From: Streptococcus suis
Lineage (GTDB): Bacteria; Bacillota; Bacilli; Lactobacillales; Streptococcaceae
DNA length: 64,000 nucleotides
Assembly: GCF_024509555.1 (NCBI RefSeq)
Contig: NZ_JAMWEL010000013.1
Span: 1 to 64,000 of the forward strand
Direction: 5' to 3'
The first letter of the stretch is position 1, and each line of letters opens with the position of its first letter. A program made the position numbers and the translations under genes. Positions 16,891 through 24,510 of this stretch are shown piece by piece. The notes under the pieces were generated by a model. The model did no database searches, was not told where the DNA came from, and worked only from the letters and a program-made list of their open reading frames with translations.

Positions 16891-17958
16891 ATGAAACTAA
16901 CCGTCAATCTCCCCCATAATCCCTACGATATCCTCATCGAAAGAGGAAGTTTAGCACAGGCAGGTTCCTGGGTCAAAGGGCTCTGGAAACCTCAGAAAAT
17001 CGCCATCATCACAGATGACCACGTCGGCTCACTCTATGCTGAAACTGTTCAATCAAGTTTAGAGGAAGCTGGCTTTGAAACCATTGTCTTTGCATTTCCA
17101 GAAGGCGAAGCTTCAAAAAATCTTGACACTGTCAATCAAGCCTACGAATTTCTCGTACAGCATGACATGACCCGAAGTGACGGAATTATCGCCCTAGGCG
17201 GCGGTGTCGTTGGCGATTTGGCTGGATTTGTTGCGTCAACTTATATGCGTGGCATCCATTTTCTACAAATTCCAACCAGCTTGACAGCCCAAGTTGATTC
17301 CTCTATCGGGGGAAAAACTGGCGTCAATACCCCGTTTGCTAAGAACATGGTAGGTACCTTCTGCCAGCCAGACGGCGTTTTAATTGATCCTGATACCCTC
17401 AAAACACTTGGCAAACGAGAATTGATTGAAGGAATGGGTGAGGTGGTTAAATACGGCCTAATCGATGACCTTGAACTCTGGGAAAAACTAGCTCAACTTG
17501 ACGGATCTGTCAAAAGCATTTTAGAGAACGCTGACTACATCATCTACCACTCCTGCGAAGTCAAACGCAAGGTTGTTGTCGAAGATGAATTAGACAACGG
17601 TGTCAGACTCTACCTCAACTTCGGTCACACGATTGGACATGCCATTGAAGCGACTGCTGGTTACGGCCAAGTCATGCACGGTGAAGCTGTTGCCATCGGT
17701 ATGGTGCAAATCTCACGCGCTGCTGAAAGAAAAGACCTCATGCCAGCTGGTATGACTGAAAAGATTATTGCCATGTGTGAAAAATTCGGACTACCAACTG
17801 CTCATCAACCTTGGAATGTAGATGAACTGTACGCAGCCCTGACACGAGATAAAAAGGCACGAGGCAAGTCAATCAAACTTGTCATCGTACCACAATTAGG
17901 TCAGGCTGCCATCCATCAAATCCCGATGGAAGAAATGCTAGAATTTTTACAACCATAA
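16891..17958 (+). CDS. aroB: 3-dehydroquinate synthase AroB
   Basis: A 355-residue NAD- and metal-dependent enzyme converting DAHP to 3-dehydroquinate. The NAD-binding segment [19 protein letters not shown] and [19 protein letters not shown] are present, as are metal ligands in [19 protein letters not shown] and GEAVAIGM. Length is typical. Last gene of the four-gene operon, closed by a bidirectional terminator. Confidence 0.97.
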   Translation: MKLTVNLPHNPYDILIERGSLAQAGSWVKGLWKPQKIAIITDDHVGSLYAETVQSSLEEAGFETIVFAFPEGEASKNLDTVNQAYEFLVQHDMTRSDGIIALGGGVVGDLAGFVASTYMRGIHFLQIPTSLTAQVDSSIGGKTGVNTPFAKNMVGTFCQPDGVLIDPDTLKTLGKRELIEGMGEVVKYGLIDDLELWEKLAQLDGSVKSILENADYIIYHSCEVKRKVVVEDELDNGVRLYLNFGHTIGHAIEATAGYGQVMHGEAVAIGMVQISRAAERKDLMPAGMTEKIIAMCEKFGLPTAHQPWNVDELYAALTRDKKARGKSIKLVIVPQLGQAAIHQIPMEEMLEFLQP

Positions 17959-17963
17959 GAAAA

Positions 17964-17996
17964 AAGACTACTGACTTAAATGAAATCAGTAGTCTT
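17964..17996. terminator. Bidirectional terminator between aroB and the ABC importer operon
   Basis: AAGACTACTGA pairs perfectly with TCAGTAGTCTT around an 11-base loop. T runs follow on both strands, so it can end both convergent operons. Confidence 0.9.
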
Positions 17997-18001
17997 ATTT
18001 T

Positions 18002-18802
18002 TTATAAAATCATCTCATCGTCAGTGAGCTTTTCACCGCTATTTTTGTAGAAGAGGTCCATCAAGTTTTGAACAGTCAAGTTCTTTTTCTCTTCTCCTGC
18101 TACATCGACAACAATCTGACCACGGTGCAACATAACCAAACGATTTCCATATTCGATGGCATTTTCCATGTTGTGCGTAATCATAAGAGCTGTCAACTGG
18201 TGACTTTCCACGATTTTTTTGGTCAATTCCATAACCATGTCGCTGGTTTTTGGATCCAGGGCGGCAGTATGTTCGTCCAAGAGCAGAACTTTTGGTTTAA
18301 CCAGCGAAGCCATCATCAGGGTCAAGGCCTGACGTTGACCACCCGAGAGGAACTGCGTATCCACTTTCATACGGTTTTCCAAGCCCAAACCAAGCTCTTT
18401 CAAGGCTTCTTTGAAAATAGCCCGTTCGCTGTCTTTCACACCCCAAGCAAGTCCACGAGATAAACCACGGCGGTAGGCAATGGCCATGTTTTCTTCAATG
18501 GTCAAGCGAGAAGCTGTTCCCATCTTTGGATCTTGGAATACTCGACTAATGTCCTTAGAACGTTTAGCAGCTGATACATGCTTAATGGATTTACCTTCAA
18601 GCAAAATATCGCCCGAATCAACCGTCAAGGCACCTGCAAGTGAGTTCATGAAAGTTGATTTACCTGCACCATTACCACCGATAATAGAGATAAAATCCCC
18701 TTCTTTCACATCTAGGTTCAATCCACGAAGAACATGGTTTTCATTGACCGTCCCTGCTTCGAAGGTTTTATGAATATTTTGTATTGATAAAATAGTAGTC
18801 AT
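18002..18802 (-). CDS. ABC transporter ATP-binding protein (TrpZ-like, aromatic amino acid importer)
   Basis: A 266-residue ATPase that would power amino acid import. Walker A is GGNGAGKS, the signature is LSGGQRQALTLM and Walker B is VLLLDEHTAALDP, followed by the H-loop MITHNMENA. It starts after AGGAGG and follows the permease gene by nine bases. The gene order (two binding proteins, permease, ATPase) matches the streptococcal TrpXYZ-type importers. The upstream leader argues for a tyrosine or phenylalanine substrate, which is inference. Confidence 0.9.
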   Translation of the reverse strand: MTTILSIQNIHKTFEAGTVNENHVLRGLNLDVKEGDFISIIGGNGAGKSTFMNSLAGALTVDSGDILLEGKSIKHVSAAKRSKDISRVFQDPKMGTASRLTIEENMAIAYRRGLSRGLAWGVKDSERAIFKEALKELGLGLENRMKVDTQFLSGGQRQALTLMMASLVKPKVLLLDEHTAALDPKTSDMVMELTKKIVESHQLTALMITHNMENAIEYGNRLVMLHRGQIVVDVAGEEKKNLTVQNLMDLFYKNSGEKLTDDEMIL

Positions 18803-18811
18803 GGTTTCCTC

Positions 18812-19705
18812 CTAAGCATTTCCATTCAATTTTGGTCGACGAATGTTGAGCTTCTTCTGCAATTCTGGCACATAAAGGACTGTTGCCAAGAGAATGGCTG
18901 AGAAGAGTTTTACAAGATCTGCATCCATGCCTGGAATTTCCAAAATCGCAAGAATAATCAATCGATAAACAACTGCACCAAGTACAACGGATAACAATCT
19001 CCAACCCAAGCGCAAGTTGCGTAAAATTACTTCTGCAATAATAACAGAGGCCAGACCGATAACAATGGTACCTGTACCAGAGTTCAAATCCGCATAGCCA
19101 TTATTCTGTGTCAACAGGGCGCCACAGAGGGCAATCAGCCCATTTGACATCATGTAGCCGTAGATTTTCATATTGTCAACGTTGATACCATTGGCCTCAC
19201 TCATTGGGATGTTGTCTCCGGTTGAACGAATAGCCAAACCAATTTGCGTATTCAACAAGAGAGTAAGCAGACCTACAACTGCCAAAACAAAAACAAGACC
19301 GATAACCAAGACGGCATTTGTTTTGGTCAAACCAAATTCCTGCAATTGAGTTACCAAGGTTTCTTGTTTTAGTAGGGCCACGTTGGCCTTACCCAAAATT
19401 TTCAAATTGATAGAGTAGAGACCTGTCAAAGTAACAATACCGGTCAAAAGGGCTGGAATTTTCAGTTTTGTATGAAGCAAACCTGAAATCAAACCTGCTC
19501 CCATGCCTGCAACCATTGCCAAGAACGTTGAAAGCAGAGGATTTACTCCATTGACTATCCCTGTTGCACAGACTGCAGCACCGAGGGGATAAGACCCCTC
19601 CGCTGTCATATCTGCAATGTCTAAAATACGAAAAGTCAGATAAACCCCAATCGCCATGACTGACCAAAGTAAACCTTGCGATATACTTGATAAAATAATA
19701 TCCAC
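18812..19705 (-). CDS. ABC transporter permease (TrpY-like)
   Basis: A 297-residue polytopic membrane protein with about eight or nine hydrophobic segments, resembling the branched-chain/LivH-like permease fold used by TrpXYZ-type importers (MAIGVYLTFRILDIADMTAEGSYPLG near the start). It lies between the binding-protein genes (50 bases away) and the ATPase gene. It probably forms a homodimeric translocation channel with the ATPase and receives substrate from the two lipoproteins encoded upstream. Confidence 0.9.
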   Translation of the reverse strand: MDIILSSISQGLLWSVMAIGVYLTFRILDIADMTAEGSYPLGAAVCATGIVNGVNPLLSTFLAMVAGMGAGLISGLLHTKLKIPALLTGIVTLTGLYSINLKILGKANVALLKQETLVTQLQEFGLTKTNAVLVIGLVFVLAVVGLLTLLLNTQIGLAIRSTGDNIPMSEANGINVDNMKIYGYMMSNGLIALCGALLTQNNGYADLNSGTGTIVIGLASVIIAEVILRNLRLGWRLLSVVLGAVVYRLIILAILEIPGMDADLVKLFSAILLATVLYVPELQKKLNIRRPKLNGNA

Positions 19706-19755
19706 AATTTTCTCCTTATTTGATAAAAGTAAAACTAGGTTCTATTCTACCACTT

Positions 19756-20730
19756 TTATTCTGTTACTGAAAGGTTAGAAGTATCAATACCCAATTTCTC
19801 AGCCATTTCTTCGTTGACATGAAGGCTAACTGTTTCAGGATATTCTACAGCTGTTTCAGATACCTTAGCACCTTCAATAATCTTAATGGCCATTTTGGCC
19901 GTTTGACGACCGAGTGCCTCATAGTTTGTGCCATAGGTCAAGAGTCCACCTTCGTCCACCATATCTGTTGAACCACCGATGACAGGAATCTTATACTCTA
20001 CAGACAATTCACCAATCATTGTCATGGTTGAAGCAACAGTATTATCGGTTGGGATGAGGAGGGCATCTACATCCTTCATCAAGCTAGTTGTCGCATCTTG
20101 GACTTCATTTGAAGATGTGATTCCTTTTACTACTACCTTATAACCTGCTTTTTCTAGCAATTCTTTGGCTTGTTCAACTTGAACTTCTGAGTTCCGTTCG
20201 CTGGTAGTGTACAAAATACCTACTGTCTTAGCTTCTGGAACAGCTTGACCTAGCAATTCAACTTGTTTATCAATTGGAGCTTGGTCAGATGTACCCGTCA
20301 ATAAGCCACCTGGTTTCTCGATAGTTTCAACTAAATCAGCCGAAAGCGGATCTGTAACTGCAGTAAAAACAATTGGCGTTTCCGTTGACACTGTTGCCAA
20401 ACTTTGAGCAGATGGTGTCGCAATTGCTAAGACAATGTCATTTTCTCCGATTAATTGTTCAGAAATGGTTTGAAGGTTGGCCTGGTCACCTTGGGCATTT
20501 TGATAATCCATGACCAATTTTTCACCTTCTTTATAGCCATTTGCTTCTAATTCAGCTACAAAGCCTTCACGCGCTGCTGTCAATGACTCGTGCTCCATAT
20601 ACTGAAGTACACCAACTTTAACCGCTTCAGAAGAGGCTTGTTCTGAAGTAGATGAACAAGCTGCAAGAGTCAAAGCTGCTACACTTACCAATGAAACACT
20701 TGCTAATTTTTTTACTAGCTTATTATACAT
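19756..20730 (-). CDS. Substrate-binding lipoprotein of the aromatic amino acid ABC importer, copy 2
   Basis: A 324-residue protein of the ABC_sub_bind (TrpX) family. The signal peptide ends in the lipobox LAAC, followed by a Ser-rich linker, so the mature protein is a membrane-anchored extracellular lipoprotein. Shared family motifs include VGVLQYMEHESLTAAREGF, YQNAQGDQANLQT, FTAVTDPLSADLV and IPTDNTVAST. I chose ATG at 20730, ten bases after TAGGAG, over an in-frame TTG nine bases upstream that is too close to that site. It starts 21 bases after the paralogue's stop. Confidence 0.9.
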   Translation of the reverse strand: MYNKLVKKLASVSLVSVAALTLAACSSTSEQASSEAVKVGVLQYMEHESLTAAREGFVAELEANGYKEGEKLVMDYQNAQGDQANLQTISEQLIGENDIVLAIATPSAQSLATVSTETPIVFTAVTDPLSADLVETIEKPGGLLTGTSDQAPIDKQVELLGQAVPEAKTVGILYTTSERNSEVQVEQAKELLEKAGYKVVVKGITSSNEVQDATTSLMKDVDALLIPTDNTVASTMTMIGELSVEYKIPVIGGSTDMVDEGGLLTYGTNYEALGRQTAKMAIKIIEGAKVSETAVEYPETVSLHVNEEMAEKLGIDTSNLSVTE

Positions 20731-20751
20731 ATAATCCAATCTCCTAACTGT

Positions 20752-21711
20752 TTATTCTTCTAGTAATTTAATGGTTGCTGCATCAATACCAACAGCACTT
20801 GCCATTTCTTCGTTAACTGTAATCGCTGCTGAGTTTGGTTTTTCAACTGCTAAATCAGCAGACTTTTCTCCTTCCAAAATCTTAACTGCCAATTCTCCAG
20901 CTTGCACACCGATTGCGTGGTAATCTACACCGTAAGTAAAGAGAGCTGCATCAATAACCGCTGCGTCAGATCCCATAGCTGGAACTTTTGCCTCTTTCAA
21001 AACATCACCAATGGTTGAAGCTGTTGAGGCTACTGTGTTATCAGTTGGAAGGTAAATTGCATCCACTTTGCCAGCCAATGAAGTGATGGCTTGTTGAACA
21101 TCATTTGTCGAAGTAACAGTCGTCACTTCTACCTTAATCCCTTTAGCTTCAAGAGCTTTTTTAGCTTGCTCAGCTTGAACTTCAGAGTTTACCTCGCTAG
21201 AATTGTAGAAAATGCCGACAGTTTTAGCAGTTGGAACAACCTTGAGCAACATGTCAATCTGACCCTCTACATCAGTCGCATCAATTGATCCTGTCATGGT
21301 TCCTCCTGGGGCTTCCAAAGATTCCACCAAGCCGGCCTCCACTGGATCAGTAACTGCTGTGAAGACACCAGGAGTTTCAGCATCTGCGTTTAACATGGCC
21401 TGGGCTGCTGGGGTCGCAATAGCAAAGTTAAGGTCATTGTTACCAGCTAACTTTTGAACCATTGTCTGCAAGTTGGCTTGATCACCTTGTGAATTTTGCA
21501 AATCAATTGTTAAGTTTTCACCTTCTTTGTAGCCTGCTTCTTCCAATGCTTCCACGAAACCTTCACGGGCCGCAGTTAATGCCTCATGTTCTGCATACTG
21601 GATGATACCAACATTTACAGAGTCAGTGTCTGATGAACTTGAGCTACAAGCGGCCAAGGTAATTGCTGATAAGAGTGTTACTGAACTAAGAATAATTTTT
21701 TTAAATCCCAT
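20752..21711 (-). CDS. Substrate-binding lipoprotein of the aromatic amino acid ABC importer, copy 1
   Basis: A 319-residue paralogue of the next gene, with lipobox LAAC and the same family motifs (GIIQYAEHEALTAAREGF, LQNSQGDQANLQT, FTAVTDPVEAGLVES, LPTDNTVAST). The two proteins are clearly duplicated but diverged, so they may differ in ligand or affinity while feeding one permease. First structural gene after the attenuator leader; the ATG follows AAGGAG. Confidence 0.92.
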   Translation of the reverse strand: MGFKKIILSSVTLLSAITLAACSSSSSDTDSVNVGIIQYAEHEALTAAREGFVEALEEAGYKEGENLTIDLQNSQGDQANLQTMVQKLAGNNDLNFAIATPAAQAMLNADAETPGVFTAVTDPVEAGLVESLEAPGGTMTGSIDATDVEGQIDMLLKVVPTAKTVGIFYNSSEVNSEVQAEQAKKALEAKGIKVEVTTVTSTNDVQQAITSLAGKVDAIYLPTDNTVASTASTIGDVLKEAKVPAMGSDAAVIDAALFTYGVDYHAIGVQAGELAVKILEGEKSADLAVEKPNSAAITVNEEMASAVGIDAATIKLLEE

Positions 21712-21750
21712 GATTTATCTCCTTTTTATATATAAAAAATGAACAAGAAA

Positions 21751-21780
21751 GGACCGCTTAGACTACACTCTAAACGGTCC
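21751..21780 (-). terminator. Intrinsic terminator in the leader of the ABC importer operon
   Basis: On the minus strand GGACCGTTTAGA pairs with TCTAAGCGGTCC (one G-U) around a six-base loop, followed by TTTCTTGTT. It lies between the promoter and the first binding-protein gene, so it must be bypassed for expression. Its 5' arm can pair instead with an upstream leader segment (21824-21832). Confidence 0.85.
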
Positions 21781-21816
21781 TATATTTCAACTGTATATGA
21801 AAACAGAAGGAATTAC

Positions 21817-21928
21817 TGTGCCATTTAGATGTATCATCTATGAGGCACATGTCAAAACAACTACAGCCACATAGATACAAACTTTACGTTCCCGTGTTTG
21901 CATCCATGTTTACCATGACTACAAACAC
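21817..21928 (-). promoter_or_regulatory. Leader RNA hairpins competing with the attenuator terminator
   Basis: Hairpin 1 (21894-21928) pairs GTGTTTG with CAAACAC and begins at the last base of the leader-peptide stop codon. Hairpin 2 (21817-21849) pairs TGTGCC with GGCACA and, inside, TAGATG with CATCTA. The 3' part of hairpin 2 (ACATCTAAA, 21824-21832) can instead pair with the terminator 5' arm (TTTAGAGTGT, 21765-21774, one bulge). That gives mutually exclusive antiterminator and terminator folds. Confidence 0.6.
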
Positions 21929-21990
21929 TATCTAAAATAGCCGTAGAAATAAGTATGATTAGCTGAAAGTTTCTGACACATTTGCAACAT
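21928..21990 (-). CDS. Tyr/Phe-rich leader peptide of the ABC importer operon
   Basis: A 20-codon open frame with its own ribosome site (AGAAAGGA, eight bases before ATG), about 30 bases after a consensus-like promoter. The C-terminal half reads HTYFYGYFR: three Tyr and two Phe within six codons (TAT TTC TAC GGC TAT TTT), then AGA and the TAG stop. This is the layout of ribosome-stalling attenuation peptides such as PheL. Low charged tRNA-Tyr or tRNA-Phe would stall the ribosome next to hairpin 1. There is no Trp codon. Expression is not shown here, but promoter, ribosome site, codon run and downstream terminator line up. Confidence 0.75.
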   Translation of the reverse strand: MLQMCQKLSANHTYFYGYFR

Positions 21991-22027
21991 TTCTGTTTTC
22001 CTTTCTGATGATTTTTTATTCTCATCT

Positions 22028-22056
22028 ATCTTAAATCATTTGAAACAATTTGTCAA
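22028..22056 (-). promoter_or_regulatory. Promoter of the attenuated ABC importer operon
   Basis: TTGACA (22051-22056) and TAAGAT (22028-22033) on the minus strand are separated by 17 bases. Transcription should start near 22020, giving a leader of about 310 bases before the first structural gene. Confidence 0.8.
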
Positions 22057-22112
22057 CAAAAATTGCTTAAATTTTCAGATTTTTCAACTTTTTTAACAAA
22101 TTTCATGAAAAA

Positions 22113-22137
22113 AGGAATTGGAGATTGTCCAATTCCT
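22113..22137 (-). terminator. Terminator of the nagA-lacD operon
   Basis: On the minus strand AGGAATTGGA pairs with TCCAATTCCT around a five-base loop, followed by TTTTTT. It lies just past the lacD stop. Confidence 0.9.
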
Positions 22138-22144
22138 AAAGTTT

Positions 22145-23146
22145 TTATTTAACCTCAACTTTTTCTGTCCAAGGACGAGCAGTTGTTGCAAGCACTTCGT
22201 TAAGTTCTTCTACGTTGCGACGGCCTTGGTCAGCCAACCAAGCTTTAGCTGCTTCTTCCCCTTCGCTTGCAAATATAGCTACTGCATCCTTCCAAGTTGC
22301 ACGTCCACAAAGAACACCGTTAAAGCTTGAACCTGCTTCTTTAGCAAAGACAAGGGTTTCTTGGAAGAGTTTCGCAGACACGCCCGCACTCAAATAGATA
22401 AACGGCAAGTGAGTACTGTCTGTTTGCTCCTTGAAGAAGGCTTTGGCTTCCTCAACTGTATATACTGGCTCTTCATCTGTGTAGCCTTCTACAAAGTTCA
22501 TGTTAACCGGTACTTCTACCTTGAGGACATCTGCATTGTAGCGTGGTTTACTGAACTCACGCATAGCGCCATTGACCTTGTGTGGTTTGAGGGCTGCGTA
22601 TTCACGAGAGGTTACATCCATGTCGCTGGCATCGTAGGTCAAGATTTCAACGAAGTAAGGAATATCTTCTGCAACACACTCGCTACCAATACGTTCTACC
22701 CAGGCATGCTTGATGTCATTGATTTCTGGCTTGTCATCTACATCATAGTAAAGCAAGATTTTTACGGCATCCGCACCCAATTCTTTGATGCGTTTTGCTG
22801 ACCAGTTTGGTAAAAGGTCTGGCAAACGACCTGGAGTTGAGGCATCGTAACCTGTTTTTTCATAAGCTGCGATGAAGCCACAATCTGCATGGCGCAATTC
22901 TGAAGCTGGAACACCGTATTCCGCATCCAAAAGGATGGAGCTTGCATAAGGGGTCAAATCGCTTGAGATGACTTTCTTGAAGTCAATCAAAATATCATCT
23001 CCAAATTCTCCACCACCTGCAGCTGCTGCTAAAAGGCGTTTCAATGCACCACGTTGGTCAATAGCCAAGGCCGCAATGACCTGATCGCTGTTTGACAAGC
23101 GCGTCATATGGTCAAACTTAGCCTGTGAAAGTTGTAATTTTGTCAT
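22145..23146 (-). CDS. lacD: Tagatose 1,6-bisphosphate aldolase LacD
   Basis: A 333-residue class I aldolase cleaving tagatose-1,6-bisphosphate to dihydroxyacetone phosphate and glyceraldehyde-3-phosphate. The Schiff-base lysine segment KVEVPVNMNFVEGY and the active-site strands VKILLYYD and VEILTYD are present. I use ATG at 23146, preceded by TTAGGAGGAAAAGA. A longer reading frame reaching 23191 would run back over this site to the end of nagA. It sits 22 bases after nagA in one operon, which suggests amino-sugar breakdown rather than the lactose pathway; no other lac genes are nearby. Some streptococcal LacD copies also have a regulatory role. Confidence 0.93.
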   Translation of the reverse strand: MTKLQLSQAKFDHMTRLSNSDQVIAALAIDQRGALKRLLAAAAGGGEFGDDILIDFKKVISSDLTPYASSILLDAEYGVPASELRHADCGFIAAYEKTGYDASTPGRLPDLLPNWSAKRIKELGADAVKILLYYDVDDKPEINDIKHAWVERIGSECVAEDIPYFVEILTYDASDMDVTSREYAALKPHKVNGAMREFSKPRYNADVLKVEVPVNMNFVEGYTDEEPVYTVEEAKAFFKEQTDSTHLPFIYLSAGVSAKLFQETLVFAKEAGSSFNGVLCGRATWKDAVAIFASEGEEAAKAWLADQGRRNVEELNEVLATTARPWTEKVEVK

Positions 23147-23168
23147 TCTTTTCCTCCTAAGGATTTTA

Positions 23169-24314
23169 TTAACCGAATCGTTTGACTCCATCGAGGTAGG
23201 TGGCTTTCAAACGTCCTGCATCATCTACAACGATAAAGTCTGCTGCCCTTCCTTCTGCAATCTGACCACAAACATGGTCGATGTTGACAGAACGAGCTGG
23301 TGCCAAAGATGCCATTCGAAGGGCATCCGGCAAGGAAACCAAGCCCCATTCAACCACATGCTGAACAGCTTGAATCAATTCGAGGATTGATCCTGCCAAG
23401 CTTCCATTGTGCTTGAGGCGGGCTGTGCCGTCTTTTACAACGACTTCAAATTCTCCAAGTCGAGAATCTCCTTCACCCATTCCTCCAGCTCGCATACAGT
23501 CTGTAATCAATACAGTTTCTTCTGCGCCACGCGCTTTAATAACGACTTCTGCTGCCGCTGGATGAACATGGTGACCATCACAAATCATTTCTGCATAAAC
23601 ATTTTTTAAGTTCAGGGCTGCGCCAACCATTCCTGGCTCACGATGATGTAGCCCACTCATACCATTGTAAACATGGACAAAAATATTTGCACCAGCCTTT
23701 ACAGCCGCTTCTGCTTGCGCATAGGTCGCATCACTATGAGCGAGAGCTGTATGAATGGCCTTGCTGTTGGCAAATTCGATAAATTCTGTCACGCCTTCTC
23801 TTTCTGGCGCAATGGCAATTTTGTTGACCAAGCCTTTGGAAAGCTGGTGCCATTTGTCCAATTTCTCAATCGATGGGTCGCTCATATACTTGGGATTTTG
23901 AGCTCCCTTGTATTTTTCTGTAAAGAAGGGACCTTCTAAGAAAATTCCTTGGATCTTGGCACCTGTTTCCTGCCCTGCATAGGTTCCAATGGTTTCACAG
24001 ACGGCATCCAGATTTTCTGTGGAATCTGTTAATGTTGTTGGCAACCAAGAAGTTACCCCGCAGGATAAGAGACCTTCTGAAATGACTTTGATGCCTTCAA
24101 AATCATTGTCCATAACATCGTGAGATGCATAGCCATGAATATGGGTGTCCACCAAACCTGGTGCCAGATGATAGTCGGAATAATCAATGATTTCCCCTTC
24201 TGGTTTTTCCGTCAGAATCTGCCCGAAGGTGCCTGCTTCTGTTAGTTCTAGATAAGCAGATTGAACCTCACTGTCTGCTAATACAATAGATTTTACTTTA
24301 ATATATTTGACCAT
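23169..24314 (-). CDS. nagA: N-acetylglucosamine-6-phosphate deacetylase NagA (or GalNAc-6-P deacetylase)
   Basis: A 381-residue amidohydrolase removing acetate from N-acetylhexosamine-6-phosphate. Metal and catalytic motifs are DTHIHG (His58, His60), FLEGPF, ALAHSDATYAQA, FVHVYNGMSGLHHREPG and ITDCMRAGG. Start ATG after AAGGAGGGGCT. First gene of an operon with lacD, which lies 22 bases downstream. A consensus promoter and a 12-bp palindrome precede it. The pairing with a tagatose-bisphosphate aldolase raises the possibility that the true substrate is N-acetylgalactosamine-6-phosphate. Confidence 0.93.
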   Translation of the reverse strand: MVKYIKVKSIVLADSEVQSAYLELTEAGTFGQILTEKPEGEIIDYSDYHLAPGLVDTHIHGYASHDVMDNDFEGIKVISEGLLSCGVTSWLPTTLTDSTENLDAVCETIGTYAGQETGAKIQGIFLEGPFFTEKYKGAQNPKYMSDPSIEKLDKWHQLSKGLVNKIAIAPEREGVTEFIEFANSKAIHTALAHSDATYAQAEAAVKAGANIFVHVYNGMSGLHHREPGMVGAALNLKNVYAEMICDGHHVHPAAAEVVIKARGAEETVLITDCMRAGGMGEGDSRLGEFEVVVKDGTARLKHNGSLAGSILELIQAVQHVVEWGLVSLPDALRMASLAPARSVNIDHVCGQIAEGRAADFIVVDDAGRLKATYLDGVKRFG

Positions 24315-24348
24315 AGCCCCTCCTTAATCAATATATTGTTTATTGAAC

Positions 24349-24360
24349 TGGTTATAACCA
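24349..24360. promoter_or_regulatory. Candidate GntR-family (NagR-like) operator
   Basis: TGGTTATAACCA is a perfect 12-bp palindrome about 6-17 bases downstream of the predicted nagA transcription start. It resembles operators of HutC/NagR-type GntR repressors. No such regulator is encoded in the window. Confidence 0.5.
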
Positions 24361-24372
24361 TATATTAATTGT

Positions 24373-24401
24373 ATTATAGTATGAATTTTGGAAAATGTCA
24401 A
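24373..24401 (-). promoter_or_regulatory. Consensus promoter of nagA-lacD
   Basis: TTGACA (24396-24401) and TATAAT (24373-24378) on the minus strand have exactly 17 bases between them, a full consensus match. So strong a core promoter implies repression, fitting the palindrome just downstream. Confidence 0.88.
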
Positions 24402-24510
24402 GTTTTTCATGAGAATTTCTTCTCGCAAATACGAATTAAGAAAAATACCAAAAATTTGCTTCTCCCTCCCTGTTTGATTACTAAGGACTCAAATAAGAGA
24501 GGGGAATGGA

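Noticed and set aside
21712..22027. T-box or other aminoacyl-tRNA riboswitch upstream of the ABC importer
   Set aside because: No T-box core such as GGTGGTACCGCG is present, and a translated leader peptide explains the terminator better.
22145..23191. Longer start for lacD adding 15 residues
   Set aside because: The added region overlaps the nagA 3' end and runs across a strong ribosome site that fits ATG at 23146.
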